From Bacteroidales bacterium UBA4116 (GTDB taxonomy: Bacteria > Bacteroidota > Bacteroidia > Bacteroidales > Tannerellaceae): a stretch of DNA of 64,000 nucleotides. Both the position numbers and the translations under genes were made by a program. Positions 9,154-17,513 of this stretch are shown piece by piece. The DNA lies in contig DFXE01000011.1 of assembly GCA_002381645.1 (NCBI GenBank), positions 124,001-188,000 on the forward strand, in the 5' to 3' direction. Every line of letters starts with the position of its first letter. Position 1 is the first letter of the stretch. Under the pieces are notes generated by a model that had not been told where the DNA came from, ran no database searches, and saw only the letters and a program-made list of their open reading frames with translations.

Positions 9154-9678
9154 TCAGAAGGATAAACCCAGTTTTATGGAAAGAGAGCGATGGTTGAGTT
9201 TTTCTTCAAATGCTTTTGCGAACGAATGGTCGGTCTGTTCTTTTACACGTTTGAGTGTTTGTATTTCATACCCGACAGCCAGTTGTAGTCCGAACATAGG
9301 GTTTACCGGGTAATAAATACCTACCGACGGGTTAAGATAAAACCCTCCGGTAGCTTGTTTAGACGGTGCAAAAGCATACCCGGCCCCACATGCTGCATAG
9401 GGCGTAAAACGGCGGTTAGGTCCGATCTTGTATTTTATATCTGCGAATACGGGGATAAGCATTTTCTCGTAAAAAGACAGACCTGTTCCGCCACCTGCCG
9501 AAAGCCTTTGTGTAATATGATAATGACACAGTACGTGCCAGATAAACGGCGTATGCGAGGGTTGGCTCAACGGAATATTTGTTCCAAGGGTGGTAGTGTA
9601 ACCGAATTTTCCTTCGTTCTGTCCCTTTAGCACCAGTGGGAGGAGAACGATGGATAAAAAGATCAATTTGCATTTCAT
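9154..9678 (-). CDS. Small outer-membrane beta-barrel protein
   Basis: Protein of 174 residues with a signal peptide (MKCKLIFLSIVLLPLVLKGQ) followed by alternating hydrophobic strands and a C-terminal LSIKLGLSF ending in phenylalanine, as in porin-like eight-stranded barrels. GAGYAFAPS and FGLQLAVGYEIQ are strand-like. It follows the lipoprotein gene by 1 nt and is the third gene of the TetR-led operon. Function unknown; likely an envelope protein produced when the TetR repressor is released. Confidence 0.7.
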   Translation of the reverse strand: MKCKLIFLSIVLLPLVLKGQNEGKFGYTTTLGTNIPLSQPSHTPFIWHVLCHYHITQRLSAGGGTGLSFYEKMLIPVFADIKYKIGPNRRFTPYAACGAGYAFAPSKQATGGFYLNPSVGIYYPVNPMFGLQLAVGYEIQTLKRVKEQTDHSFAKAFEEKLNHRSLSIKLGLSF

Positions 9679-9679
9679 C

Positions 9680-10408
9680 TTACTGGAGTGTTATCTTTAT
9701 TTGTTTGACAATGTGTAGTGCCGTAGTAAGCCGGGAAGTATCCGTGCTAAGTTCGCCGTTAGTTCCGTCGGGGCTGCTATGGCCGGCCAGCCTACCGGTA
9801 AATTCTTTCTGTCCGGAAGTTAAATCGATGTACACTTCATATACTACGGCAGGCTGGCCACTTCCCATTTTACCTCCCGAATAATTATCTTCTCCTTCGG
9901 TTGCCGTTTTTGAATAATAGTCGTTGAAGTCTGTTGAATGATTGAATTCGGCTTTGATCACGAATTGGCTGAGATTCTCGAGCGGCTGTATCTTCACGTC
10001 GAAACTCCCGGTAGGGGTAGCGCCCGACAAGGCATCTGTAAGGGGTTGTTTTTTAGTAGGGAGGTAAAGGCCGTCTTCGTATTGCACGCCACGTTTGTAG
10101 CACCAATGGGGCAGCGATTCTTTTCGCCTGTTGCCTCCTGCCACAGACCAGCCCTGTGTGGCTATTTTGTGGGAGACATACAGTGTAGACAGATAATTAC
10201 CTATGCTATCTTCCGCCCATATGGCAATCTGCGGAGGGTTTTTCTTTTTGATCCCCATAAACAGGGGAAAGTCGTGCAACCATTCCGTACCTTCTTCTAT
10301 GGTGATCCGTAAATCGTTTGTACGGAATTCGACCAGATCATTATCACACGAATTGCAACAGCATAAAGTGGTAAATGCCAAACCTAAACTAAGGATACTT
10401 TTTTTCAT
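9680..10408 (-). CDS. Putative lipoprotein of unknown function
   Basis: Protein of 242 residues with a lipoprotein-like N-terminus (hydrophobic stretch followed by TLCCCNSCDND; several cysteines make the exact lipobox uncertain). The body has no family I recognise. It contains a segment ATPTGSFDVKIQPLENLSQFVIKAEFNHS suggesting a beta-sandwich and a conserved-looking WSVAGGNRRKESLPHWCYKRG. It lies 9 nt after the tetR-type gene and 1 nt before the small barrel gene, so it is probably co-regulated with both. Confidence 0.65.
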   Translation of the reverse strand: MKKSILSLGLAFTTLCCCNSCDNDLVEFRTNDLRITIEEGTEWLHDFPLFMGIKKKNPPQIAIWAEDSIGNYLSTLYVSHKIATQGWSVAGGNRRKESLPHWCYKRGVQYEDGLYLPTKKQPLTDALSGATPTGSFDVKIQPLENLSQFVIKAEFNHSTDFNDYYSKTATEGEDNYSGGKMGSGQPAVVYEVYIDLTSGQKEFTGRLAGHSSPDGTNGELSTDTSRLTTALHIVKQIKITLQ

Positions 10409-10417
10409 TGGTGTATA

Positions 10418-10999
10418 TTAATAAAGTAAATTAATGATGTAATCAATTCCCTCTGCTATCTTTTCCCATCCTTCATCGGTTTGGATAGGAATACCGTTGT
10501 AAACAGGGAAGTTTTCTTCTAAAAGTATAAGGTAGGTAATAGATGAATTAATGAGGGTAGCCAGGGCAGCAATATTGTCTTTGGAGACGGTGGAGAATCC
10601 ACTGATGAACTGGACCAGTTCCATACCGCCGGCTTCCCGTTTTTCAAACAATTCTTTCACCATAGGGTTATGGGTGGATAATTCCCATTGGCGCAAGCGT
10701 TTTAACGGAATATCCTTTCTTAATTGCCGGATCTGGTTGCGGATCATCTTTTTCAGGTAATCCTTGAGCTCGGGCGGTGGCGGATAATTTGCCGGGGGAT
10801 TGGTCCAGAAGTCATTTTTCTGTATATAAGCATAAATAAGCCCGTCGAGTGAGTTGAAATAACGGTATATAAGCATTTTTGATACGCCTGCCCTTTCGGC
10901 AACAGCGTTTACACCCACCTTTTCAAATCCTTTTTCTTCGATCAGTTCGCCCATTGCAGCGATTAACCGTTGTTCTGTTGCTTCCCTGTCTTTTTCCAT
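10418..10999 (-). CDS. TetR/AcrR-family transcriptional repressor
   Basis: Regulator of 193 residues. Residues 5-52 form the TetR DNA-binding domain: TEQRLIAAMGELIEEKGFEKVGVNAVAERAGVSKMLIYRYFNSLDGL, with the helix-turn-helix AERAGVSKMLIYRYF. The C-terminal ligand/dimer domain is unremarkable. It heads an operon with a lipoprotein and a small barrel. Two copies of an ATGTTAC-N6-GTAACAT-type palindrome overlap its own promoter (11022-11065), which predicts autorepression and induction by an unknown ligand. Confidence 0.92.
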   Translation of the reverse strand: MEKDREATEQRLIAAMGELIEEKGFEKVGVNAVAERAGVSKMLIYRYFNSLDGLIYAYIQKNDFWTNPPANYPPPPELKDYLKKMIRNQIRQLRKDIPLKRLRQWELSTHNPMVKELFEKREAGGMELVQFISGFSTVSKDNIAALATLINSSITYLILLEENFPVYNGIPIQTDEGWEKIAEGIDYIINLLY

Positions 11000-11021
11000 A
11001 TCATCTGATGTAATTATTCTA

Positions 11022-11071
11022 ATGTTACTATTCGGTCACAAATGTATGTTACTTTTTGGTAACATGCAAAA
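11022..11071 (-). promoter_or_regulatory. tetR-type promoter with two operators
   Basis: On the minus strand TTTTG (11071-11067), a 20-nt spacer and TACATTTG (11046-11039) make a very good Bacteroidetes promoter. The spacer is almost exactly the palindrome ATGTTAC-N6-GTAACAT (11046-11065). A second, less perfect copy (ATGTTAC-N6-GTCACA, 11022-11040) overlaps the -7 box and start site. Centre-to-centre distance is about 24 bp. Repressor binding would block both promoter elements. Confidence 0.72.
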
Positions 11072-11157
11072 TATTTTATGGAAAAAAAGATTTATACTTT
11101 TAAAACCACTATTTTTAAGCCTGATTAAAGCAATGTAAAAACCTGAAATTTCAACCT

Positions 11158-11541
11158 ATGATCAAACAGCTTCTTTATGTAGGTATAGGAGGAGGGATAG
11201 GAAGTATAATGCGTTACCTGGCATCGGTATATATGTTAAGGAAATATCCTTTTGATTATCCACTGGCGACTTTTGCGGTAAATATTACAGGTTGCTTGCT
11301 GATCGGTTTTCTGATCGGTCTTTCCGAACGATATGCCTTCCTGGATAAGGATATGAAATTATTGCTTGTTACCGGTTTTTGCGGTGGTTATACTACTTTT
11401 TCCACGTTTTCACTGGAAAATATGAGGTTGTTGGAAAGTCATAATTATATATCCATGGCATTATATATTATATTGAGTGTTGTGGTAGGTATTGCCGCTA
11501 CGTGGTTTGGGCATTATTTATCTGCTCATCTGAATAACTGA
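11158..11541 (+). CDS. crcB: Fluoride channel CrcB/Fluc
   Basis: Four-helix fluoride exporter of 127 residues, full family length. Diagnostic patterns are GIGGGIGSIMRYLAS (residues 9-23), the NITGCLLIGFLIG segment with its conserved Asn near 42, and GFCGGYTTFSTFSLE near 75-89, whose polar track and phenylalanines line the pore. It forms a dual-topology dimer in the inner membrane and lowers cytoplasmic fluoride. The fructosamine kinase gene starts 5 nt after its stop, so both are probably co-transcribed. No fluoride riboswitch was recognised upstream. Confidence 0.95.
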   Translation: MIKQLLYVGIGGGIGSIMRYLASVYMLRKYPFDYPLATFAVNITGCLLIGFLIGLSERYAFLDKDMKLLLVTGFCGGYTTFSTFSLENMRLLESHNYISMALYIILSVVVGIAATWFGHYLSAHLNN

Positions 11542-11546
11542 CAAAG

Positions 11547-12380
11547 ATGGACGCATTGAAAGAGAGACTGGAAGCGGTACTGAATGAAACGATCGTAGAC
11601 AATGTGTATGGTACAGGCAGGATACGGACTTTATCGGGTAAAACGTATTTCCTGAAAAGCGGCTATCCTTCATCTACGTATGCATGCGAAGCAAACGGAT
11701 TGGCGGAACTGGCAAAGGCTCATGCATTGCCTGTTGCCCGGGTTGTTTCGGCGGATAGTGATTATCTGTTGACAGAGTTTATCGAAAGAGGTACGCCTTC
11801 CGATACTTTTTACGAAGATTTCGGCAGGTGTTTTGCAAGGTTACACCATTATCATGCAGATCATTTCGGATTTTATGAAGACAATTATATCGGTGCTAAT
11901 CCTCAGCTGAATATTCCAAGCGGTGAAGAAAAGGATAACTGGGCAGGCTTCTTTTTTAATAAACGTATTCTTTTTCAGTTTAAAATGGCAGAGCAAAGGG
12001 GATACAATACTCCTGTGATCCGGTCGGGTATATCGAAACTGGAAATTCGGATTGAAAAAATATTTCAAGCTGCTGAAGAGCCGCCTTCCTTGTTGCATGG
12101 CGATCTGTGGTCGGGTAATTACTTGTGTGATGTAAACGGCCGGGCTGTCTTAATTGATCCGGCGGTATATTACGGGCATCGGGAAGCCGATCTGGCCATG
12201 ACGAATGTATTCGGCAGTTTCCCACCTGCCTTTTACAGGGCTTATATGAAAGAATATCCCCTGACGGAAGGCTGGGAATACCGCCAGGGGATATATAAAT
12301 TGTATCATATCCTGAATCACCTCAATATATTTGGTAATAGTTATCTTTCTGAAGCAGAATATTTATGCTCAAGGATTTAA
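11547..12380 (+). CDS. Fructosamine/ketosamine-3-kinase family protein
   Basis: Kinase of 277 residues with the fructosamine kinase fold. It phosphorylates protein- or amino-acid-bound ketosamines, which then break down, so it acts in deglycation. The catalytic loop HGDLWSGNY lies at 184-192 and the metal-binding DPAVYYGHREADLAM at 204-218; the N-lobe lysine sits in KTYFLKSG and the Glu in YACEANGL. The spacing (5 nt from crcB) suggests an operon, though no metabolic link to fluoride export is evident. Confidence 0.9.
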   Translation: MDALKERLEAVLNETIVDNVYGTGRIRTLSGKTYFLKSGYPSSTYACEANGLAELAKAHALPVARVVSADSDYLLTEFIERGTPSDTFYEDFGRCFARLHHYHADHFGFYEDNYIGANPQLNIPSGEEKDNWAGFFFNKRILFQFKMAEQRGYNTPVIRSGISKLEIRIEKIFQAAEEPPSLLHGDLWSGNYLCDVNGRAVLIDPAVYYGHREADLAMTNVFGSFPPAFYRAYMKEYPLTEGWEYRQGIYKLYHILNHLNIFGNSYLSEAEYLCSRI

Positions 12381-12422
12381 ACGGACTGTTCGCCAAACCT
12401 GAAAAATAATCCGGTCTGTAAT

Positions 12423-13580
12423 TTAAAATCTTCTTACCAATACGATACCGTTGTATTTTTCGAGTAATCCGTCTTCCATAAAGACTACCTGCCCGCCGTT
12501 GTCGGTTACGTTTTTCATGAATACATTGAGGAGATCATGACTTTTAATATCCTGATCATCCTGATCTGTTATTTCCACCTGGTCTTCTACGATCTTACCA
12601 TTCAACGAAAAGTTATTTTCTACATATAACGTATCGGCTCCTCCGGTGGAGACTGACCGGTAAATATCGTTAATATCGGTAGATACTAAATGGGCGGATT
12701 GCGCCCGATCGATCTGAGATAAATATTCATCCTGCTTTTCTTTCCGGTATTTTTCAATTTCCGGTTGTACGGCATCAATGATCTCATGGAGTGGTGCGTT
12801 ATCAAAATTTCCCTGTACACGGGCAAGTACCATGCAGATTTCGTCCATCTGTTCTTCGTAATAGGCCACGCTCTTTACATCGCCTGCCAATACAACGGGT
12901 AGCGGGTTATCTATATAATATTTCTGAAACCGTTTGTCGGCATCATTGAAGTATTCTTTTTCCAGATTTTCGACAAACGTATCCTGCATTATTTTTGTTG
13001 CGTCTTTTGTAATATAATTACTGTTATCGAAAGGAAAATCATCCGTATCTATTTCATTAACGGCTTTATCATTGAGTGCCTCAATAAGGCGTATCTTTTG
13101 TTTGCTGATTGTAAGTATATAGTATTTTCTGTTTTGCTGCCTGGTCTTATATAAAGGGCGCAAATCGAATTCATTTCCGATAGTGATCTGTTTTTCCAGA
13201 TCAACAGGTAGTTTAATCACAGAAGAAAAGTGTTCGTTGGCATAAAGTGCCAGACTATCTAAATTTAGCCGGAAATCGATCGCTTCCTGTGCTTCTTTAA
13301 TGTTTTCAACAATAGGCCATACCTGGCGTTTTTCGAGTAAGGAATAAAGCGTATTTTCCGCTTCGGTAATGCAATTCTTTAATAAGATACTGTCTTTCTG
13401 AGAATCGGGATGAATGCGATGCGTAGGGATTACGATGGAAACACAGATCTCACTTTTATATTTATCCAGATCATTTAGCTTTTCCCATATTTCACCCGAT
13501 GTTTCGGGAGCCAGGGTACTGTCTTTTAGTATAAAATGCCTTATTGCGTCGTTGGTTGTAAGTTTTAGATATTTCTTCAT
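12423..13580 (-). CDS. baeRF family 3-like protein (bacterial relative of archaeo-eukaryotic release factor 1)
   Basis: Cytoplasmic protein of 385 residues. VSIVIPTHRIHPDSQKDSILLKN near 48-70, RPLYKTRQQNRKYYILTISKQKIRLIEA and the late HLVSTDINDIYRSVSTGGADTLYVE are the pattern I associate with the bacterial eRF1-like family 3 (three-domain, Rossmann-like and L7Ae-like parts). The end MEDGLLEKYNGIVLVRRF fits the L7Ae-like domain. The family is suspected to act on ribosomes, perhaps in stress or conflict, but its function is not settled. It is a single gene on the minus strand, convergent with the kinase. Confidence 0.7.
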   Translation of the reverse strand: MKKYLKLTTNDAIRHFILKDSTLAPETSGEIWEKLNDLDKYKSEICVSIVIPTHRIHPDSQKDSILLKNCITEAENTLYSLLEKRQVWPIVENIKEAQEAIDFRLNLDSLALYANEHFSSVIKLPVDLEKQITIGNEFDLRPLYKTRQQNRKYYILTISKQKIRLIEALNDKAVNEIDTDDFPFDNSNYITKDATKIMQDTFVENLEKEYFNDADKRFQKYYIDNPLPVVLAGDVKSVAYYEEQMDEICMVLARVQGNFDNAPLHEIIDAVQPEIEKYRKEKQDEYLSQIDRAQSAHLVSTDINDIYRSVSTGGADTLYVENNFSLNGKIVEDQVEITDQDDQDIKSHDLLNVFMKNVTDNGGQVVFMEDGLLEKYNGIVLVRRF

Positions 13581-14212
13581 GAATTGTTCTAATTAATATG
13601 ATTTATACAGTGTATGGATTATGTGAACATTTAAACTTTGTGTTCTGTTCATTTTATGTGCTTTTTTATATAAAAATAGCGTTAAATTATTATTTTTGCC
13701 AGCCCGTTGAAAGCTTATAGAAAAGCAAAACCAAACATCTGGAATTCCTTTTGTCTTCAAACTAATTAAATTATGATCTGGTAATCGGTTGGAAATTTAA
13801 AATTATTTACGTTAAAAATTGATATACCAATGATCTGTATTAATGAGAGTATTTATTGCTATTATACGCTCAAAAAAGGCAATGTGTTGAAAGGAAAAAA
13901 AAATTTCGGAATCGAAAATAAACACCATTTAACTAAATCTCCCATTTATTATACGTGAATTTTATATAATTCATCTTTTTAGTTGTAAATTGTGATATTT
14001 GTGTTGTAATTTTTATTTTTAGTTACTTTAGAGGGTTGTAAAATGCATTCGGAAAATGCTAAATATTGGCGGAAATCTTAAAAAATATGTTTTTCTTATT
14101 AAGATTGATCAAATCATTTCAGCATTTGATTTTTATGGAATATATTTGTTTGGTCACCTAAAAAGGAAGACATACACTAACAGTATATAACCTATAAATA
14201 ACAATTGTAATT
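13581..14212. other. AT-rich intergenic region upstream of the ECF sigma gene
   Basis: These 632 bp carry no convincing gene. Two Bacteroidetes-type -7 boxes are seen on the plus strand: TATTTTTG at 13691-13698, far from any gene and possibly driving an untranslated RNA or a long leader, and TATATTTG at 14141-14148, 65 nt before the sigma factor ATG. The end of the leader (AACCTATAAATAACA, just before 14213) recurs upstream of the paralogous sigma gene at 63666. Confidence 0.5.
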
Positions 14213-14722
14213 ATGAATTCGTTGCAATTCCAAAACAAATTGATGAGTATTCAGGACAACATGATGAATTTTGCGTTGATGCTCACAGCTAACAGAGAAG
14301 ATGCTCAGGACTTACTACAAGACACTACCCTGAAAGTTTTAGACAATCAAGAAAAGTTTATTGACAATGTTAATTTCAAGGGATGGGTTCTTACGGTAAT
14401 GAGGAATATCTTCATTAACAATTATCATAAAGTTGTACGTATTCAATCGGTAGTAGACCAAGGCGCCGATTTGTACAATCTGGATGTAATTAACAATTCC
14501 GGCTTCGATACTCCTGACGGATCATTCGAAATTCAGGAAATATCTAATGCGATCAATGGCTTGAATGAAGAATTGAAAGTTCCATTTTCAATGTATCTCA
14601 GCGGATATAAATATAACGAAATAGCTGATAAGCTGAGTGTTCCTTTAGGTACGGTTAAAAGTCGTATATTCTTCGCCCGTCAGGAACTTCAGAGGGAGTT
14701 AAAAGATTTTCACCAAGCTTAA
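14213..14722 (+). CDS. ECF-type RNA polymerase sigma factor
   Basis: Sigma factor of 169 residues with only regions 2 and 4. Region 2 contains MNFALMLTANREDAQDLLQDTTLKVL (about 18-43) and NFKGWVLTVMRNIFINNYHK (60-79). Region 4 contains LNEELKVPFSMYLSGYKYNEIADKLSVPLGTVKSRIFFARQEL with the helix-turn-helix near 132-155. No anti-sigma gene adjoins it, so its control is not visible here. A second gene at 63666 encodes an almost identical N-terminal half, and the two share leader sequence. A strong terminator follows. Confidence 0.95.
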   Translation: MNSLQFQNKLMSIQDNMMNFALMLTANREDAQDLLQDTTLKVLDNQEKFIDNVNFKGWVLTVMRNIFINNYHKVVRIQSVVDQGADLYNLDVINNSGFDTPDGSFEIQEISNAINGLNEELKVPFSMYLSGYKYNEIADKLSVPLGTVKSRIFFARQELQRELKDFHQA

Positions 14723-14740
14723 GACTATGTATTAACATAT

Positions 14741-14770
14741 AAAAAAGCCATCCTGCAGGGTGGCTTTTTT
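14741..14770. terminator. Bidirectional intrinsic terminator
   Basis: AAAAAAGCCA and TGGCTTTTTT pair around CC-TGCA-GG, giving a long stem with A- and T-runs on both sides. It lies between the sigma gene and the convergent regulator gene and can serve both. Confidence 0.88.
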
Positions 14771-14811
14771 GCAGGTATTATTTCTTCCGGACAATTAAAA
14801 TAAGATATCTT

Positions 14812-17361
14812 TTACTGGCTGATGTCGTTAAATGAAACCGGGTAGGGAATACCCAGTTGTTGCTCGTAATTCTTTACAAAAGAGTCATATGCAATCTTGG
14901 CTAAACTTTGTTTTCCCGCTTTGATCAATAAAGAACATTTGACTGATAAAGCTTCTTCATTCAGATTATCCACAGAAAGTAAATAGTCTGAGATATGGAA
15001 CCGGATGGTGTCGTTTTCATAACTGGAAGTTTGGTTTAACAGTATGGTTAAAGCATCATTCACTTGTTTGGTAAAAGCGGTTTTATACGTTTCAATCCAT
15101 TCGGTATGTATGTTCGGAAGCAATTCGCCTCCCTGAAGGAGCATCAATAGCGTTGTAATTTGCTGTCCGGTCAGTATCTGTGCCCTTGACTTACAGATAA
15201 GATTCATAATCTCCATATAATCGCAGTATATGTCACCGTTCATATGTATCCACCACATAGAACTTTTATTCTCCACTGCTATTCCTCCGGTTTCTTCCAG
15301 TAAGGAGCGGAGTTTACTTATGTTTACATTGCGGTTATTGCGTGCGCTGTCGCCTGTTTTATCATACCATAATGCCTTATCCAGTTTAGCCGATGAGACA
15401 CCCTTCTGGTTTACCGAATGTAACAATATAAATAGGAATAATTGTTTTAAAGTAGGTGAAAAGAGTGCTGTTATATTGCGCCCTTCTTTATTGTATATCT
15501 GGAATCCCCCTAAAAGATAGATAGCGGATACCTGTTTTCTTTCTAAAACAGGTAAGGGAGATAAACTGATGCTTTCTACGGTTTTGGTTTGGTTTATCAG
15601 AGCATCCCTACTTTTTGTCTTTTTATATAGGATAAGCAACAGTAAGAATAAAGCGGTGAGCGTACTTACAGCTATTAAGGCGGTAATAAACCTATTGCCA
15701 GAAGGTACATCCTGTAAAATATCTTTTTTTGTCAACGGAGGAAAAGCTATCGAATATACGGAAACATCATCTTTATGGTTGACGATTGCTATTAAATCGG
15801 ATTTACGTTTATTGAGATACAGGTAAACCCAAGTCTCGGTATCACGGAATTTAAAAGGGATAGTATTTCCTACTAATCTGAACTCCGGTTTGTCCAGACT
15901 GAATTCGGCCAGCTGCATTTGCGATTCATACGGTCCGTTACTATAGATTAATGTATAAAATTTACGCTCTTTTTCATCAACCACCATCGTTTCGGAAGGG
16001 ATAAACGGTTGCGGTTGATTATCAAGAGTCCAAATATGAGTAAAAGTATGATCTTCCGGATTAAATAAATAAAGGTCGTAAAACGAACGCGGCGATAGTT
16101 CCTGCCTTCCCGATTTACTTCCGTAACCGCCGAATACCAGTATCTTATCATCATTCGTAAAACCGATACTGCTGTAATACCGGGGAGGTATCTGGTCGCT
16201 GTGGTCGATCTGCTTCCAGGTACTATGATGCCTGTCATATGAATTAACTATTCCTTTGTAGGTATAAAAACCGTAACCAAAAAGCGTGACCAGCGAACTG
16301 TCTACAGGTGAAATGAATTTGTTATGATGGGAATATTCGGAAGATACCGGAGGTAATTGTTGCTCTGACCATTCCCTGGTGTTGAAGTTAAAACGGCTGA
16401 CCGGATTGTGGAAGTCGTATGACCATAATTCATCTGTATATTTATTGTAGATAATATTCCTTCCTAAAATATCGCGGTAAGCACTACCGTTTTGTGTCTG
16501 AATGTTGACTGTGTTTAATGTTTCAAGATCGAGCGTACAAACTGTATTGTCGTTTACGAAAAATAATCTTTCATTGTCTTCATCGGGAGTTATACCCAGA
16601 ATCCCGTCTACATGTAACTGAGTAAGTTTTTGCCATTGTATATATTTATCTATAAGCCATACCGGATTATCTGCTGTTGCTTCAGCATACACGGTTTCGT
16701 CGTACACTTTGCCATCGGCATGCTTGCCTAACAGCCATTGCCGGAAAAGTTTGTCGCCGGGAGTGTAAAGGCGTATATTCCGTACCGACATCGGGCATAC
16801 ATCCGTACTGTAAAAAGTATTTAATTTGGAAGCTCCGAACACTATCTCGAAAGATTTCAACAATCCGGTCCGGGGAGCCGCAACTTCATGTATTTTATCG
16901 TTAAATGAAAGTATCAGCGTTTCCTTATGTGTATTAAAATCGAGTTTTACCTTTATCCATTGATCGTATTCCATCGAAGGTAAATCGTCCCATTTATAGG
17001 ATAACAGGATCTGGTCTTTGTATACCAGCCAGAAATTGGATGTATGGGAAGCTAAGTTCGAGACAAAATCAATATTGTCCGTGCCGTTGCCGATAATCCT
17101 GAATATATACCCGTAGTAGCCGTCTCCACGGCGGAATTTAACATCGAACTCAAGCGAAAATCCTTCGTTCAACTTATATGGCTTGCCGGGTGAAAGATTT
17201 AATGACGTTCTGTTATCCTGTACAACTTCATGCGATGAAAAATATAAGCCGGACATGTCGGTTTGTGCCGATATATTCCGGTTACTAATCAGCAAAAAGA
17301 TCATGAATATGGGAAACAGCCGCATCACCAATGAACAATATATTAAAAGATTTTTTTTCAA
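14812..17361 (-). CDS. Membrane-spanning SARP-like transcriptional regulator with periplasmic LamG/kelch sensor
   Basis: One-component regulator of 849 residues. A signal or anchor helix (about 10-30) leads to a concanavalin/LamG-like domain (about 35-200: YFSSHEVVQDNRTSLNLSPG, GYIFRIIGNG, LLSYKWDDLP), then kelch-like blades (about 250-540: SYDFHNPVSRFNFNTREW, IGFTNDDKILVFGGYGSKSG, RSFYDLYLFNPEDHTFTHI). One transmembrane helix lies at about 558-580 (ITALIAVSTLTALFLLLLIL). The cytoplasmic part has a winged-helix OmpR/SARP-type domain at about 612-700 (IYLLGGFQIYNKEGRNIT, NNRNVNISKLRSLLEE) and a helical BTAD-like tail. It is divergent from a GH92 gene with a heptamer array between them, so it probably senses a glycan and activates that locus. 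The domain calls rest on pattern recognition. Confidence 0.8.
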   Translation of the reverse strand: MKKNLLIYCSLVMRLFPIFMIFLLISNRNISAQTDMSGLYFSSHEVVQDNRTSLNLSPGKPYKLNEGFSLEFDVKFRRGDGYYGYIFRIIGNGTDNIDFVSNLASHTSNFWLVYKDQILLSYKWDDLPSMEYDQWIKVKLDFNTHKETLILSFNDKIHEVAAPRTGLLKSFEIVFGASKLNTFYSTDVCPMSVRNIRLYTPGDKLFRQWLLGKHADGKVYDETVYAEATADNPVWLIDKYIQWQKLTQLHVDGILGITPDEDNERLFFVNDNTVCTLDLETLNTVNIQTQNGSAYRDILGRNIIYNKYTDELWSYDFHNPVSRFNFNTREWSEQQLPPVSSEYSHHNKFISPVDSSLVTLFGYGFYTYKGIVNSYDRHHSTWKQIDHSDQIPPRYYSSIGFTNDDKILVFGGYGSKSGRQELSPRSFYDLYLFNPEDHTFTHIWTLDNQPQPFIPSETMVVDEKERKFYTLIYSNGPYESQMQLAEFSLDKPEFRLVGNTIPFKFRDTETWVYLYLNKRKSDLIAIVNHKDDVSVYSIAFPPLTKKDILQDVPSGNRFITALIAVSTLTALFLLLLILYKKTKSRDALINQTKTVESISLSPLPVLERKQVSAIYLLGGFQIYNKEGRNITALFSPTLKQLFLFILLHSVNQKGVSSAKLDKALWYDKTGDSARNNRNVNISKLRSLLEETGGIAVENKSSMWWIHMNGDIYCDYMEIMNLICKSRAQILTGQQITTLLMLLQGGELLPNIHTEWIETYKTAFTKQVNDALTILLNQTSSYENDTIRFHISDYLLSVDNLNEEALSVKCSLLIKAGKQSLAKIAYDSFVKNYEQQLGIPYPVSFNDISQ

Positions 17362-17401
17362 AATTGATCATAAAAGTATGGAATATTCCCGAAAATGCGT
17401 G

Positions 17402-17436
17402 TATTAATCGTTTATTAATATCTTATTAATCGTTTA
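17402..17436 (+). promoter_or_regulatory. Heptamer direct-repeat array, putative SARP-like operator
   Basis: TATTAAT occurs at 17402-17408, 17413-17419 and 17424-17430, exactly 11 bp apart; the outer two are part of a longer 13-bp repeat, TATTAATCGTTTA (17402-17414, 17424-17436). SARP regulators are known to bind heptameric direct repeats with 11-bp periodicity. The array ends a few bp upstream of where a -33 element would lie for the -7 box at 17464, the position expected for an activator. Confidence 0.65.
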
Positions 17437-17463
17437 CATGGGGTGTCTGTTGGTAGATTGGTT

Positions 17464-17471
17464 TATGTTTG
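17464..17471 (+). promoter_or_regulatory. Putative -7 box of the GH92 gene
   Basis: TATGTTTG fits TAnnTTTG and lies 43 nt before the ATG at 17514. At the -33 distance only GGGG-rich sequence is seen, so the promoter appears activator-dependent. Confidence 0.5.
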
Positions 17472-17513
17472 CAAGTGAAAAGTAACCTGTGATAATTATA
17501 AAAATACAATAGA

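Noticed and set aside
11072..11157. Fluoride riboswitch upstream of crcB
   Set aside because: The short AT-rich leader lacks the conserved GGNGATGG-type pseudoknot segments.
14812..17361. Hybrid two-component system sensor controlling the GH92 locus
   Set aside because: No histidine kinase, receiver or AraC domain is present; the cytoplasmic part is winged-helix plus helical repeats.
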